Shown here: one piece after another, positions 35,785 to 43,869 of the stretch
Numbering within the stretch: the stretch's first letter is position 1
Layout of the letters: each line of letters opens with the position of its first letter
DNA from: [Ruminococcus] torques ATCC 27756
Lineage (GTDB): Bacteria > Bacillota > Clostridia > Lachnospirales > Lachnospiraceae
Assembly (NCBI RefSeq): GCF_000153925.1
Contig: NZ_DS264356.1
Location: forward strand, 126,713-190,712
Reading direction: 5' to 3'
DNA length: 64,000 nt
Made by a program: the position numbers and the translations under genes
The notes under the pieces: model-generated
What the model saw: only the letters and a program-made list of their open reading frames with translations
Database searches by the model: none
Told to the model about the DNA's origin: nothing

Positions 35785-36720
35785 TTATGCCCGTTCAAAT
35801 ATTCTGAGTTTCGCACTTTTTGAACGGCTGTTTGATTCCGTTTCTGCCTCCGACGGCAAAATTGGTTTTCTCGTGATCACTTTCCCTTTTGAAATCTTCC
35901 CACAGACACATACAGGAAAATGACTCGGACAAGTGCATGGATTTTCGTTTTTCCTAAATGCACTTTTCACAATGCGGTCTTCTAACGAATGAAATGTAAT
36001 AATGCATATCCTTCCACCCGGATTCAGCATCTCGATCATGTCATCCAACGACTCCCTCAAAACATCCAGTTCGTGATTCAACTCGATCCGAATCGCCTGA
36101 AATGTCCTTTTCGACGGATGACCTGACGTCTTACGAAACTTCATCGGTATCGCATGACTGATAATTTCATTCAGTTGTCCCGTTGTTTCAATCGGATTTT
36201 TCCTACGCTCCGCCACAATATGCTTTGCAATATTCTTAGCAAATTTATCTTCCCCATAGTCGCGGATCACACGGTAAAGTTCCGACTCACTGTATTCGTT
36301 GACAATGTCTCTCGCCGTCATTTTCTGTCTCTGATCCATTCTCATATCAAGCGGCGCATCCACCCGATAAGAAAATCCGCGTTCGGCGGTATCAAGCTGG
36401 TATGATGAAACTCCCAGATCGATCACAATACCATCTACTTTGTCAACACCTATATTCTGGAGCTGCGGCTTCATATCACGATAATTGCTCCGAATTATCG
36501 TAACCTTCTCCCCGAAGCCTTTCAGGCGTTCTCCCGCTGCTTTAATTGCATCGGCATCCTGATCTATTCCTATAAATCTCCCCTTACTGCCAAGCCTTCT
36601 GCACACTTCATAGGCATGTCCGCCTCCGCCAAGCGTAGCGTCTACATAAACCCCATCCAGTTTGACGTTCAACCCGTCTACTGTTTCGTTCAGTAGAACA
36701 GACACATGTTCAAATGCCAT
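35785..36720 (-). CDS. rsmH: 16S rRNA (cytosine(1402)-N(4))-methyltransferase
   Basis: SAM-dependent N4-methylation of C1402 in the ribosomal P site. 311 aa. SAM-binding motif [17 protein letters not shown], followed by [43 protein letters not shown] and the C-terminal [15 protein letters not shown] and [34 protein letters not shown] before the ATG. It immediately follows mraZ in the standard order. Confidence 0.97.
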   Translation of the reverse strand: MAFEHVSVLLNETVDGLNVKLDGVYVDATLGGGGHAYEVCRRLGSKGRFIGIDQDADAIKAAGERLKGFGEKVTIIRSNYRDMKPQLQNIGVDKVDGIVIDLGVSSYQLDTAERGFSYRVDAPLDMRMDQRQKMTARDIVNEYSESELYRVIRDYGEDKFAKNIAKHIVAERRKNPIETTGQLNEIISHAIPMKFRKTSGHPSKRTFQAIRIELNHELDVLRESLDDMIEMLNPGGRICIITFHSLEDRIVKSAFRKNENPCTCPSHFPVCVCGKISKGKVITRKPILPSEAETESNSRSKSAKLRIFERA

Positions 36721-36733
36721 TGTCTTCTCCTTA

Positions 36734-37171
36734 TCAAATACGAATTCCTATGGATTCCATACGCTCTGCAATCGCGTCCAGATCTTCCTCGCTGATCTGA
36801 CTGCGTTCCTCCCAAAGAGCCTTATCCCATATCTCGATGCGATCCTGAACTCCCACTAAGACTACATCTTTTTCTAATCCGGCTGCTTTGCGGAGCGACG
36901 GCGGGACAAGAACTCTCCCCTGCTTGTCGAAACTGCCCTCCGAAGCGCTTCCGAAAAAATAACGCTTGAAAATTCTGGCATCCTTACTCATGCGTGGCAA
37001 AGTCTCAAGTTCAGCAACGAATTTATTCCATTCTTCCTGAGAGTAAACAAAGAGGCAGCCTTCCAGTCCGTTACAAATAACGAAACTGTCACCAAGATCA
37101 TCCCGCAGTTTTGCCGGAATGATGAGTCTTCCCTTTTCATCAATACTATGGTTAAACTCTCCTAATAACAT
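36734..37171 (-). CDS. mraZ: Transcriptional regulator MraZ
   Basis: Ring-forming DNA-binding protein of the SpoVT/AbrB fold that controls its own division operon. 145 aa, two tandem domains each with the D-x-K-G-R signature ([44 protein letters not shown]). First gene of the cluster. SD AAAGGA before the ATG. Its 5' region contains a regularly spaced array of GTGG-type boxes (37199-37263), the expected target. Confidence 0.96.
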   Translation of the reverse strand: MLLGEFNHSIDEKGRLIIPAKLRDDLGDSFVICNGLEGCLFVYSQEEWNKFVAELETLPRMSKDARIFKRYFFGSASEGSFDKQGRVLVPPSLRKAAGLEKDVVLVGVQDRIEIWDKALWEERSQISEEDLDAIAERMESIGIRI

Positions 37172-37198
37172 CTGGAATCCTTTCTCTTAATGTGAGCT

Positions 37199-37263
37199 CC
37201 ACATCGCCCCTACTTTACTCCACTAGCCTCCACTCTTTACCACTTGACTCCATTCTAAACCAC
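37199..37263 (-). promoter_or_regulatory. MraZ-binding box array
   Basis: Read on the minus strand, GTGG-like boxes begin at 37263 and recur every 10 bp: GTGG, ATGG, GTGG, GTGG, GTGG, GTAG, and GTGG after 11 bp (complements starting at plus positions 37260, 37250, 37240, 37230, 37220, 37210 and 37199). Known MraZ sites are short GTG/TGGG-type direct repeats at about one helical turn. Seven units is more than the usual three or four. Confidence 0.75.
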
Positions 37264-37279
37264 CACTCCCCTTTTTCAA
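37252..37279 (-). promoter_or_regulatory. Promoter of the mraZ division operon
   Basis: Minus strand -35 TTGAAA (37274-37279), 16-bp spacer, -10 TAGAAT (37252-37257). The -10 and the start region lie inside the MraZ box array, fitting autorepression. Confidence 0.65.
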
Positions 37280-37346
37280 CCCTTTTTTGAGATTTTTTTG
37301 TGTCCTTTTTTCGGCTAAAAACGAATCAAAAAACAGGATTTTTCGC

Positions 37347-37393
37347 AAAAAAAGAACATGTATGGCATTGATGTTCCAAATACCCTACATGTT
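37347..37393 (-). terminator. Terminator upstream of mraZ
   Basis: Stem AACATGTA (37355-37362) with TACATGTT (37386-37393), extended by G/C pairs with a mismatch, followed on the minus strand by seven T. It ends transcription of the small membrane protein gene (37494-37745). The bases between 37394 and 37493 show no gene. Confidence 0.68.
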
Positions 37394-37493
37394 GTGTTTT
37401 TAATGAATTTATTCACTTTAAAGTTTTAAAAAAAATTTGGGTGCAAGGGTGTGCGCTCTTCAAATTCGGCGCTCACTCCCCACACCACACCAT

Positions 37494-37745
37494 TTACTCA
37501 GCAGAACCTTCTGCATTCAGTCCGTTCAAATAATCAGATACGGCGTCATAATTCACCTCTGAGACAGTTCTCTCTTTTCCCGACTCATAGATATCATAAG
37601 CAGAATAACCAAGCCATCCGATCAATGCCAGAGCTACCACCACAAGCACCCCTTTACGCATATTATTCATCAGCTTCTGCTTACGCATGATCTGTTTTCT
37701 GTTTACTTTTTCCTGTTTATAACGGTCAACCTTTTCCTGACTCAT
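37494..37745 (-). CDS. Small single-pass membrane protein, function unknown
   Basis: 83 aa, not recognised as a named family. Strongly basic cytosolic N-terminus (about 30 residues with many Lys, Arg and Gln, helical), one TM helix (GVLVVVALALIGWLGYSAY) and a short acidic extracytosolic tail (EVNYDAVSDYLNGLNAEGSAE). A clear SD (AAAGGAG) precedes the ATG, and a terminator follows, so it is very probably a real gene. It lies between degV and the mraZ cluster in the same direction. The topology recalls small divisome or translocase-associated proteins, but no function is claimed. Confidence 0.75.
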   Translation of the reverse strand: MSQEKVDRYKQEKVNRKQIMRKQKLMNNMRKGVLVVVALALIGWLGYSAYDIYESGKERTVSEVNYDAVSDYLNGLNAEGSAE

Positions 37746-37804
37746 CCCGTATTACTCCTTTCAGATAAGATACTACGCATGAGGACATTTTATCACAAAC
37801 ACTT

Positions 37805-38650
37805 CTACAGTACAACTATTATTCCACCGTCATTTGCATACATTGTGCTGATTCCGCCTGTCTCTACTATAAAACTGTCTTTTACTTTTATCTTATCGAG
37901 AATCATACGCTCTATCTCTCTTGCTCTTTCCGGGCAGTTGCAGTGAGCGATCGCCAACACTTTATTCTCTGTATTTTTGCCATCTGCCACAATATGCTCT
38001 GCCATCTTCGCAATCGCTTTCTTAACTCCTCTCGCCTGACCAAGCTGACAAATCGTTCCCTCCGGAGTTGACCCCATCACCGGTTTGATATTAAGAGCGC
38101 TTGCCATCAACGACTTAATTCCTGTAAGCCTTCCGTTCTTCCGAAGTGTATCCAGATTTTCAAGAACAAAATATGTGTGCTGTTCTTCGATATATGCTTC
38201 CACATGCTCTATCACTTCTTCAAAAGAATACCCTTTTTCTTCACACTCTTGTATTTTCAATGCGATCAAACTTTCACCTACCGATGCCGAACGCGAATTA
38301 AATACATAGATTTGTTTATCCCCGTCTTCGTTTTCTTCCTTCCACAGCTCTTTTCCAAGCTGAGCGCTATTATACGATCCGCTTAATTCCGCTGACAAGG
38401 TCACCACATAAACCCTCTTCTCCGCTCCGCCGTAAAGTTCCATATATGCATCCGGCGAAGGACAGGAAGACTTCGGACATTCCGGACTCACCGCTACTCT
38501 TTTCAGAAAATCTTTCCGGTCAAAACTTTCATCATCCAAGATCGTATCTCCGTCAACGAGCATACTCAAAACCGCCGTATGGTAAATCCCGCTCTCCTTC
38601 ATCTTATATGTCAATTCTCCGCAACTATCCAAAACAATTTTATAATCCAT
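37805..38650 (-). CDS. DegV family protein (fatty-acid binding)
   Basis: 281 aa. DegV proteins bind a fatty acid; several act as FakB subunits presenting it to the kinase FakA. N-terminal KIVLDSCGELTYKMKE with the DS-x-x-[DE] motif, YVVTLSAELSGSYNSAQLG (the family SxxLSGTYxSA site) and the C-terminal AHCNCPERAREIERMI. SD AGGAGGA precedes the ATG. No fakA partner is nearby in this window. The ligand is not deducible. Confidence 0.93.
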   Translation of the reverse strand: MDYKIVLDSCGELTYKMKESGIYHTAVLSMLVDGDTILDDESFDRKDFLKRVAVSPECPKSSCPSPDAYMELYGGAEKRVYVVTLSAELSGSYNSAQLGKELWKEENEDGDKQIYVFNSRSASVGESLIALKIQECEEKGYSFEEVIEHVEAYIEEQHTYFVLENLDTLRKNGRLTGIKSLMASALNIKPVMGSTPEGTICQLGQARGVKKAIAKMAEHIVADGKNTENKVLAIAHCNCPERAREIERMILDKIKVKDSFIVETGGISTMYANDGGIIVVL

Positions 38651-38755
38651 AACACTTCCTCCTGAAACGCAAAATATATTTTACGCTTCTATTGTATGTA
38701 GTTTTTAATACCACATATAAATATATCACACATCTCATAAGAAAGGAAGCTTTTT

Positions 38756-40213
38756 CTATTCTAATCTTATTTTCCGTGAAATTCCAAGCGCAATTCCCAT
38801 TTCCGCCATCAAAAATACGATTGCAGTTCCGCCGTAACTGATAAAAGGCAACGTAATACCCGTTGTCGGAAGAAGTCCCGTCACGACAGCAATGTTCAAA
38901 ATAACCTGTAATGCGATATGCGCAAATATCCCAGTCGCGATCAGCGAACCGAAAAGATCGGGCGCATTTTTCGCAATAAAGATCAGTCTGTATAACAACA
39001 ATGCAAACAGGACCAAAATAACAACCGCGCCAAATACGCCAAGCTCCTCACAAATAACGACAAGGATCATGTCATTTTGCGCTTCGGGAATCACGCCCAA
39101 TTTCTGTGTACTGTTTCCCAGTCCTTTTCCGAACAGTCCTCCGCTTCCGATCGCATAAAGTCCCTGCATGACCTGAAAACTTCCCGTATCGGCCGTAGCT
39201 TCCGGGTTCAGCCACGAGATCACTCGCTGGAGACGGAAATTATCACTGTTCGCCACAGTTACCGAAAGAATTGCGATCCCGACTGCCGCTACCGCAATCC
39301 CGATCCCGATTATTACAAGAAACGGCTTCGTCTTCGGATGGCTTACAAAAATCAAAATACATGTAATCCCCGCCACGATGATCGCCGTACTCAGGTTATC
39401 TGTCAAAAACAAAACGCCTGCCGATGCCACTGCGCCAAATGCAAGTATCTGTGCAATTCCTTTCGGCGAATATGCCCTTTTCCCAAGACGGCATAACTCA
39501 TAAGATATAAATAGAATCACTGCTATTTTTGTAATCTCGGCAGGCTGCAGCGAAAGGTTGCCGGGAAGTCCGATCCAACGTCTCGCGCCATTGACAGTCA
39601 CGCCAAGCGGAGTCTGTACAAGCGCCATCAAAAACATCGAAATTACATAGATTTCAAATGCAAACGCTCCATACAGATGATAATCTAACTTTGACACAAG
39701 ATACATGCCGATAAATCCGCCCACACCGATCAACGCCTGTTTTGAAAAATAGTACATGTCATTTCCGAAATCAGCCTGCGCTTCATAGAAACTGACACTA
39801 TAAAGCATAACAAGACCAAAACACATCAGAAAAATAATCACAAAAAGAAGGTCATAGTCAAAATATTGTTCTTTTCCCGCTGCACTTCTTTGTCTTGCGA
39901 TCAGCGCCGATAAACTATTTCTGTTTTCATAACGAGTTCTGCCTGACGTACGTTCCTTTTTCCCTTTGCGGGAATTCACACGTCGAGAAACCGGACGCTC
40001 CGTCCGTATCACTTCACGCCTACGGTCAATCGTTCTGCGGTATCCCTCATACCCGCTTCTGATATTCATCGGACGCATCGGCGCCGTATCGTACACATCT
40101 TCTCTGACGGGACGCATCGGCATCGTATCTCCGAGGTTTCTTTTCTTTTGCTTCTTTACATTTTTCCTGCCCTGTTCGCGTCTCTTGATCGGACGCACAG
40201 TCCTGCTTCTCAT
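38756..40213 (-). CDS. SEDS-family peptidoglycan polymerase (FtsW/RodA/SpoVE) with basic N-terminal extension
   Basis: 485 aa. The C-terminal ~365 residues are a full SEDS polymerase: MLYSVSFYEA, RRWIGLPGNLSLQPAEITKIAV, the GLYAIGSGGLFGKGLGNSTQ loop, EAQNDMILVVICEELG and TTGITLPFISYGGTA. Before the first TM helix (from about residue 121) is a cytosolic extension of roughly 118 residues with about 30% Arg/Lys and a duplicated MRP element (DTMPMRPVREDVYDTAPMRPMNI). Normal SEDS N-termini are 10-40 residues. It is separate from the division cluster and follows asnB by 22 nt. Very similar to the 28938-27832 paralogue, so one is probably FtsW and the other SpoVE or RodA. Confidence 0.9.
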   Translation of the reverse strand: MRSRTVRPIKRREQGRKNVKKQKKRNLGDTMPMRPVREDVYDTAPMRPMNIRSGYEGYRRTIDRRREVIRTERPVSRRVNSRKGKKERTSGRTRYENRNSLSALIARQRSAAGKEQYFDYDLLFVIIFLMCFGLVMLYSVSFYEAQADFGNDMYYFSKQALIGVGGFIGMYLVSKLDYHLYGAFAFEIYVISMFLMALVQTPLGVTVNGARRWIGLPGNLSLQPAEITKIAVILFISYELCRLGKRAYSPKGIAQILAFGAVASAGVLFLTDNLSTAIIVAGITCILIFVSHPKTKPFLVIIGIGIAVAAVGIAILSVTVANSDNFRLQRVISWLNPEATADTGSFQVMQGLYAIGSGGLFGKGLGNSTQKLGVIPEAQNDMILVVICEELGVFGAVVILVLFALLLYRLIFIAKNAPDLFGSLIATGIFAHIALQVILNIAVVTGLLPTTGITLPFISYGGTAIVFLMAEMGIALGISRKIRLE

Positions 40214-40235
40214 ATCATCACACCCATCATCAATC

Positions 40236-42119
40236 TTATTTACCTGCTGTCATGGAAGGATGCACCGGTTTCCCATGTTCAAAAAAGCGGTCATACCATA
40301 CAAGGAAAATATATACCGTCCAGATTTTGCGGCTGTCATCTGTTTTTTCATTCGTATTCTTTCCGTCTCTGTGATCTTCCAGCATCTTCATAAGCAGATC
40401 GGTATTAAAGAATTTTTTCGCCATAGAAGATGCAAACATCGCTCTCACACGATTATAATATTTTTCCTCTTTCAGCCAAACCCGAATCGGGATCGGAAAA
40501 CCAAGTTTCTTTTTCTCTGCCGTCTTGTTTCTGATACTGCGTTCCGCCGCTGCCCGGAGAGCAACTTTCGTGCGCGGTGCCTGCACTTTATATTGAAGAG
40601 GAAGGCTTTCCGCAAGTTCCAGAACATTCCGGTCAAGAAACGGCACTCTGACTTCCAAAGAATTCGCCATGCCCATCTTATCCCCTTTCATAAGGATATC
40701 GTGAACAAGCCAAAGATGCAAGTCCACATACTGCATTTTTGTCACCGCATCCTTATCTTTCACCCGGTTATACAAAGGTTTTGTCACATCCTGAATTCCC
40801 GGTCTGCATCCCTTTTTCAAAATTTTAGCAGCCTCACGCTCTGTAAATATATTCGTAGCATTGGCAAAATACCGTTCTTCCAGCGTCTTTCCATGACGCA
40901 TAAGAAATCCACGGCCTTTCATCCCCCTCGGCAGACAGTATTCTGCAAATTTTCCCATAAAGCGCCGGATCGGCATCGGGATTTTATTAAAAGCAGTATG
41001 TTCAAGAGGTTCACAGTAAATATTATATCCTCCGAACAATTCATCCGATCCTTCACCCGAAAGCACAACTTTTACTTTCTTTGCCGCTTCTTTACTCAAA
41101 AAATACAGTGCAACCGCCGCAGGATCCGCCACAGGCTCATCCATATAATATTGAATATCCGAAAGACTGTCCCAGTATTCATCCGGCGTGATCACCTTCG
41201 CATCATTCTTCATATGAATACTTTCGGCAAAATCTTTTGCATCCTGAATCTCACTGTATTCTCCCTCGTCAAATCCGACTGTAAACGTATGATCGACTTG
41301 TCCCAGATAAGTCAGGTAACTGGAATCCACTCCGCTTGATAAATAAGACGCAACCTCCACATCGCTAATCTTATGCTTCTCTACCGACTCCTTCATGACT
41401 TTTTCCACTTCAGCCGCAGCTTCATCGAATGTTTTTTCATATTTTCCTGTAAAATTCGGTTCAAAATACCGCGATATTTCCATTTTCCCATCTTCATAAA
41501 TAAAGTAATGACCGGGCTGAAGACAAAATACTCCTTTGAAAAAGGTTTCGTTAGTCGGTACGAACTGAAAGGAAAGATAATTTCCCAAAGCATCTTCATT
41601 AAAAATCTTATCAAATTTCGGATGTTCCATAAATGCTTTGATCTCAGACGCAAACAAAAAGGTCTGATTCATCTGCGCATAGTAAAAAGGCTTGATTCCA
41701 AAAATATCCCTTGCACCGAAAAGTCTTTTTTTCTTTGTATCCCAAATCACAAACGCGTACATTCCCCGGAGACGATCGACAAGTTTCTCTCCCCACTGCT
41801 CATATCCGTGTATCAGAGTTTCCGAATCTGTATTAGAGACAAATACATGTCCAGCCTCGATCAATTCTTTTCGCAGTTCCTGATAGTTATAGATTTCCCC
41901 ATTGAAAACAAGCACCATGCTTTTATCTTCATTATAAAGGGGCTGATCTCCGACTGAAGACAGGTCGATAATGCTCAAACGCCGAAATCCAAGAGCCGCA
42001 TCCTCATCAACATATTTCCCTGCACTGTCCGGTCCTCTGTGTATGATTGTATCCATCATATTTACAAGAACAGTTTCCCGATCTTCTACTTTACCGACAA
42101 AACCTGCAAAACCACACAT
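40236..42119 (-). CDS. asnB: Asparagine synthase (glutamine-hydrolysing)
   Basis: Makes asparagine from aspartate with glutamine amide nitrogen, or amidates a related acid. 627 aa. The N-terminal class II glutaminase domain starts at MCGFAGFVG with the Cys nucleophile exposed after Met removal, then IHRGPDSAG and FNGEIYNYQELR. The C-terminal synthase has the PPi-binding loop SSGVDSSYLTYLG and LSGEGSDELFGGY. The frame opens at 42182, but only ATG 42119 puts Cys at position 2, and AAGGAAG lies upstream. The long form and YKVQAPRTKVALRAA match AsnB. Some family members amidate peptidoglycan precursors or natural products, so the acceptor is not certain. Confidence 0.92.
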   Translation of the reverse strand: MCGFAGFVGKVEDRETVLVNMMDTIIHRGPDSAGKYVDEDAALGFRRLSIIDLSSVGDQPLYNEDKSMVLVFNGEIYNYQELRKELIEAGHVFVSNTDSETLIHGYEQWGEKLVDRLRGMYAFVIWDTKKKRLFGARDIFGIKPFYYAQMNQTFLFASEIKAFMEHPKFDKIFNEDALGNYLSFQFVPTNETFFKGVFCLQPGHYFIYEDGKMEISRYFEPNFTGKYEKTFDEAAAEVEKVMKESVEKHKISDVEVASYLSSGVDSSYLTYLGQVDHTFTVGFDEGEYSEIQDAKDFAESIHMKNDAKVITPDEYWDSLSDIQYYMDEPVADPAAVALYFLSKEAAKKVKVVLSGEGSDELFGGYNIYCEPLEHTAFNKIPMPIRRFMGKFAEYCLPRGMKGRGFLMRHGKTLEERYFANATNIFTEREAAKILKKGCRPGIQDVTKPLYNRVKDKDAVTKMQYVDLHLWLVHDILMKGDKMGMANSLEVRVPFLDRNVLELAESLPLQYKVQAPRTKVALRAAAERSIRNKTAEKKKLGFPIPIRVWLKEEKYYNRVRAMFASSMAKKFFNTDLLMKMLEDHRDGKNTNEKTDDSRKIWTVYIFLVWYDRFFEHGKPVHPSMTAGK

Positions 42120-42249
42120 TTTTCTTCTTCCTTTCCATAATATCCGAAATAATAGATAAGGAATCAGTTTCCGGTAAGCCATTTACCTGATCTGATCCCT
42201 CATTGATCTCTCGTATATGATATCTTCTTCAAAACAAAAATATACTTCT

Positions 42250-42345
42250 GCAATCACCGGAAGTGCCAAAAAGCACGCTCCGAAATCGCAAGCGTCCGCC
42301 AAAATCTCGGGCAAGCCCGAACTTCGGCTCGCCGCCGCAATAGAT
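42250..42345. other. GC-rich, hairpin-forming stretch between tRNA-Pro and asnB
   Basis: Clearly richer in G+C than its surroundings, with inverted repeats such as AGCCGAA-G-TTCGGGCT (minus strand) and several overlapping short stems. It directly follows the tRNA 3' end. Possibly a 3' trailer and terminator, or a remnant of another stable RNA gene. No gene is supported. The rest of 42120-42249 shows only the AT-rich asnB leader. Confidence 0.4.
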
Positions 42346-42348
42346 CAG

Positions 42349-42423
42349 TCGGGGTGACAGGATTCGAACCTGCGACCTCACGGCCCCCAGCCGTGCGCTC
42401 TAACCAAACTGAGCCACACCCCG
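42349..42423 (-). tRNA. tRNA-Pro (anticodon GGG)
   Basis: Complete cloverleaf on the minus strand: acceptor CGGGGTG pairs fully with CACCCCG, D arm GCTC...GAGC, anticodon stem CACGG/CCGTG around loop CTGGGGG (anticodon GGG, reads CCC and CCU), T arm GCAGG-TTCGAAT-CCTGT, discriminator A. The CCA end is not encoded. It carries its own promoter. Confidence 0.96.
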
Positions 42424-42434
42424 ATGACTTACCT

Positions 42435-42463
42435 ATTATATATAATTTAATGGCAGTTGTAAA
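42435..42463 (-). promoter_or_regulatory. Promoter of tRNA-Pro
   Basis: Minus strand -35 TTTACA (42458-42463), 17-bp spacer, -10 TATAAT (42435-42440), 11 nt before the mature 5' end. Confidence 0.75.
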
Positions 42464-42544
42464 GGATTTTTCCATATATCATTCGCAAAAACGTAAGTCG
42501 TTCATATTATAATAATGAATTTACAACAAAAGGAGATACCGCCA

Positions 42545-42808
42545 ATGGCAACTTGTCAAACAAATAATCAGATGCGTTATATGCGCCGTACAATGCCCGA
42601 CACCTCCTGCCCGTGTCACGAAACAGTTCCTATGAACGGATGTCCGAATACCCGGGACTTTTTCCCTGCAAATATGCCGATTGCAATGGCATATGTTCCA
42701 TGGCAAAAATGGCAGAACATTTATGAACCGTGCCGCGCTCTTAAAAACGGAACGATCTTTGAGGAATTAAATAAACCATTCTCAGGGAAAGGAGCCTGCT
42801 GCCGATGA
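42545..42808 (+). CDS. cotJA: Spore coat-associated protein CotJA
   Basis: Small inner-coat protein, 87 aa, first gene of the cotJ operon. Conserved core MAYVPWQKWQNIYEPCRALKNGTIFEELNKPF, typical of CotJA. The N-terminal half is Cys- and Met-rich (TSCPCHETVPMNGCPN). Start ATG 42545 (MATCQTNN) is chosen because AAGGAG lies between it and the earlier in-frame ATG 42515. The stop overlaps the cotJB start by 4 nt (ATGA). Expected to be transcribed by sigma-E in the mother cell. Confidence 0.92.
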   Translation: MATCQTNNQMRYMRRTMPDTSCPCHETVPMNGCPNTRDFFPANMPIAMAYVPWQKWQNIYEPCRALKNGTIFEELNKPFSGKGACCR

Positions 42809-43164
42809 AAAACTATCCTTATTCTAACTCAAACTGTTCTGTCACAAATAATAATACTCAAGACTGTTCTTTAAATAACGCTTCAATGAAAAATATGCAT
42901 CGTTCTATGAACCGAAACCAGCTTATGGAGCATATCAACCAGGTTAGTTTTGCTGTTGACGAAGTAAAACTTTATCTCGATACGCATCCTTGCGACAGCG
43001 AAGCGCTTGCGTATTTTCATGAAATGAGCGCCCACCGCAACGACGCTTTAAAACAATATGCTTCTGCCTACGGACCACTGACTGTCGACACAGCCGATTA
43101 TTCCTGTGCCGAACGATGGAACTGGATCAATGAACCGTGGCCATGGCAGGAAGGAGGATGCTGA
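42805..43164 (+). CDS. cotJB: Spore coat protein CotJB
   Basis: 119 aa. CotJB-domain core from LMEHINQVSFAVDEVKLYLDTHPCDSEALAYFHEMSAHRNDALKQYASAYGPLT (continuous, conserved in segments) to the Trp-rich end RWNWINEPWPWQEGG. A preceding Asn/Ser-rich stretch of about 35 residues is variable. It overlaps cotJA by 4 nt and is followed 3 nt later by cotJC. CotJB is needed with CotJC for coat assembly in Bacillus; the role here is by homology. Confidence 0.92.
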   Translation: MKNYPYSNSNCSVTNNNTQDCSLNNASMKNMHRSMNRNQLMEHINQVSFAVDEVKLYLDTHPCDSEALAYFHEMSAHRNDALKQYASAYGPLTVDTADYSCAERWNWINEPWPWQEGGC

Positions 43165-43167
43165 TTT

Positions 43168-43764
43168 ATGTGGAATTATGAAAAACGTCTTCAATATCCG
43201 GTAAAAATCACACAAACCAATCCTAAAATTGCAAAGATCATCATCAGTCAATTCGGAGGTCCCGACGGAGAACTGGCCGCATCTATGCGCTATCTCTCTC
43301 AAAGATATACTATGCCGTATAAGGAAGTAACAGGAACGCTAACCGATATAGGAACAGAAGAACTCGCTCACATGGAAATGGTATGCGCCATCGTTTATCA
43401 GCTCACCAAGGACCTTTCTCCGGAGGAAATCGAACGCTCCGGATTTGCTCCTTATTATGTAGATCACACACTTGCTCTCTGGCCACAGGCAGCAAGCGGC
43501 GCCCCATGGACAGCAACTTATTTCCAATCAAAAGGAGATCCCATCACCGATCTTCATGAAGATCTTGCGGCAGAGCAGAAAGCGCGTACAACGTACGATA
43601 ATATTCTTCGTCTCGTAAAAGATCCTGAAGTATGCGATCCGATCCGTTTCTTAAGACAACGTGAAATCGTCCACTACCAACGTTTCGGTGAAAGTTTACG
43701 CATTGTACAGGAAAAACTCGACAGCAAAAACTTCTATGCTGTCAATCCCGAGTTTGATAAATAA
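43168..43764 (+). CDS. cotJC: Spore coat protein CotJC, manganese catalase family
   Basis: 198 aa. Di-manganese catalase-like four-helix bundle. Metal-ligand regions are FGGPDGELAASMRYLSQRY, GTEELAHMEMV (E-x-x-H) and DLAAEQKARTTYDNIL with a later REIVHYQRF (E-x-x-H) pair, so the binuclear site appears complete. SD GGAAGGAGG precedes the ATG. Inferred to detoxify peroxide in the coat or to be structural. Terminator follows. Confidence 0.93.
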   Translation: MWNYEKRLQYPVKITQTNPKIAKIIISQFGGPDGELAASMRYLSQRYTMPYKEVTGTLTDIGTEELAHMEMVCAIVYQLTKDLSPEEIERSGFAPYYVDHTLALWPQAASGAPWTATYFQSKGDPITDLHEDLAAEQKARTTYDNILRLVKDPEVCDPIRFLRQREIVHYQRFGESLRIVQEKLDSKNFYAVNPEFDK

Positions 43765-43780
43765 TCACTGCAACACAAAC

Positions 43781-43828
43781 TTCCCCTCCCGTTTCAGAGT
43801 TTTCTCTCTCCGGGAGGGGAAATAATTT
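43781..43828. terminator. Terminator between cotJC and htrA
   Basis: Perfect 11-bp stem TTCCCCTCCCG (43781-43791) and CGGGAGGGGAA (43811-43821) with an 19-nt loop and a T-rich run shortly after on the plus strand. It stands between convergent genes. Confidence 0.78.
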
Positions 43829-43869
43829 TTCATTTATATATTTTCAGAAAAAGGATTTCTCTTTCACAC

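Noticed and set aside
42254..42475. A 73-codon open frame on the minus strand across the tRNA
   Set aside because: It overlaps the complete tRNA-Pro gene and its promoter; the frame is an artefact of the tRNA sequence.
42471..42530. Possible sigma-E promoter in front of cotJA (ATATT-like and CATA-like hexamers)
   Set aside because: The candidate -35 and -10 elements are at wrong spacing (about 23 bp) or would start transcription inside the SD, so no specific promoter is called although sigma-E control is expected.
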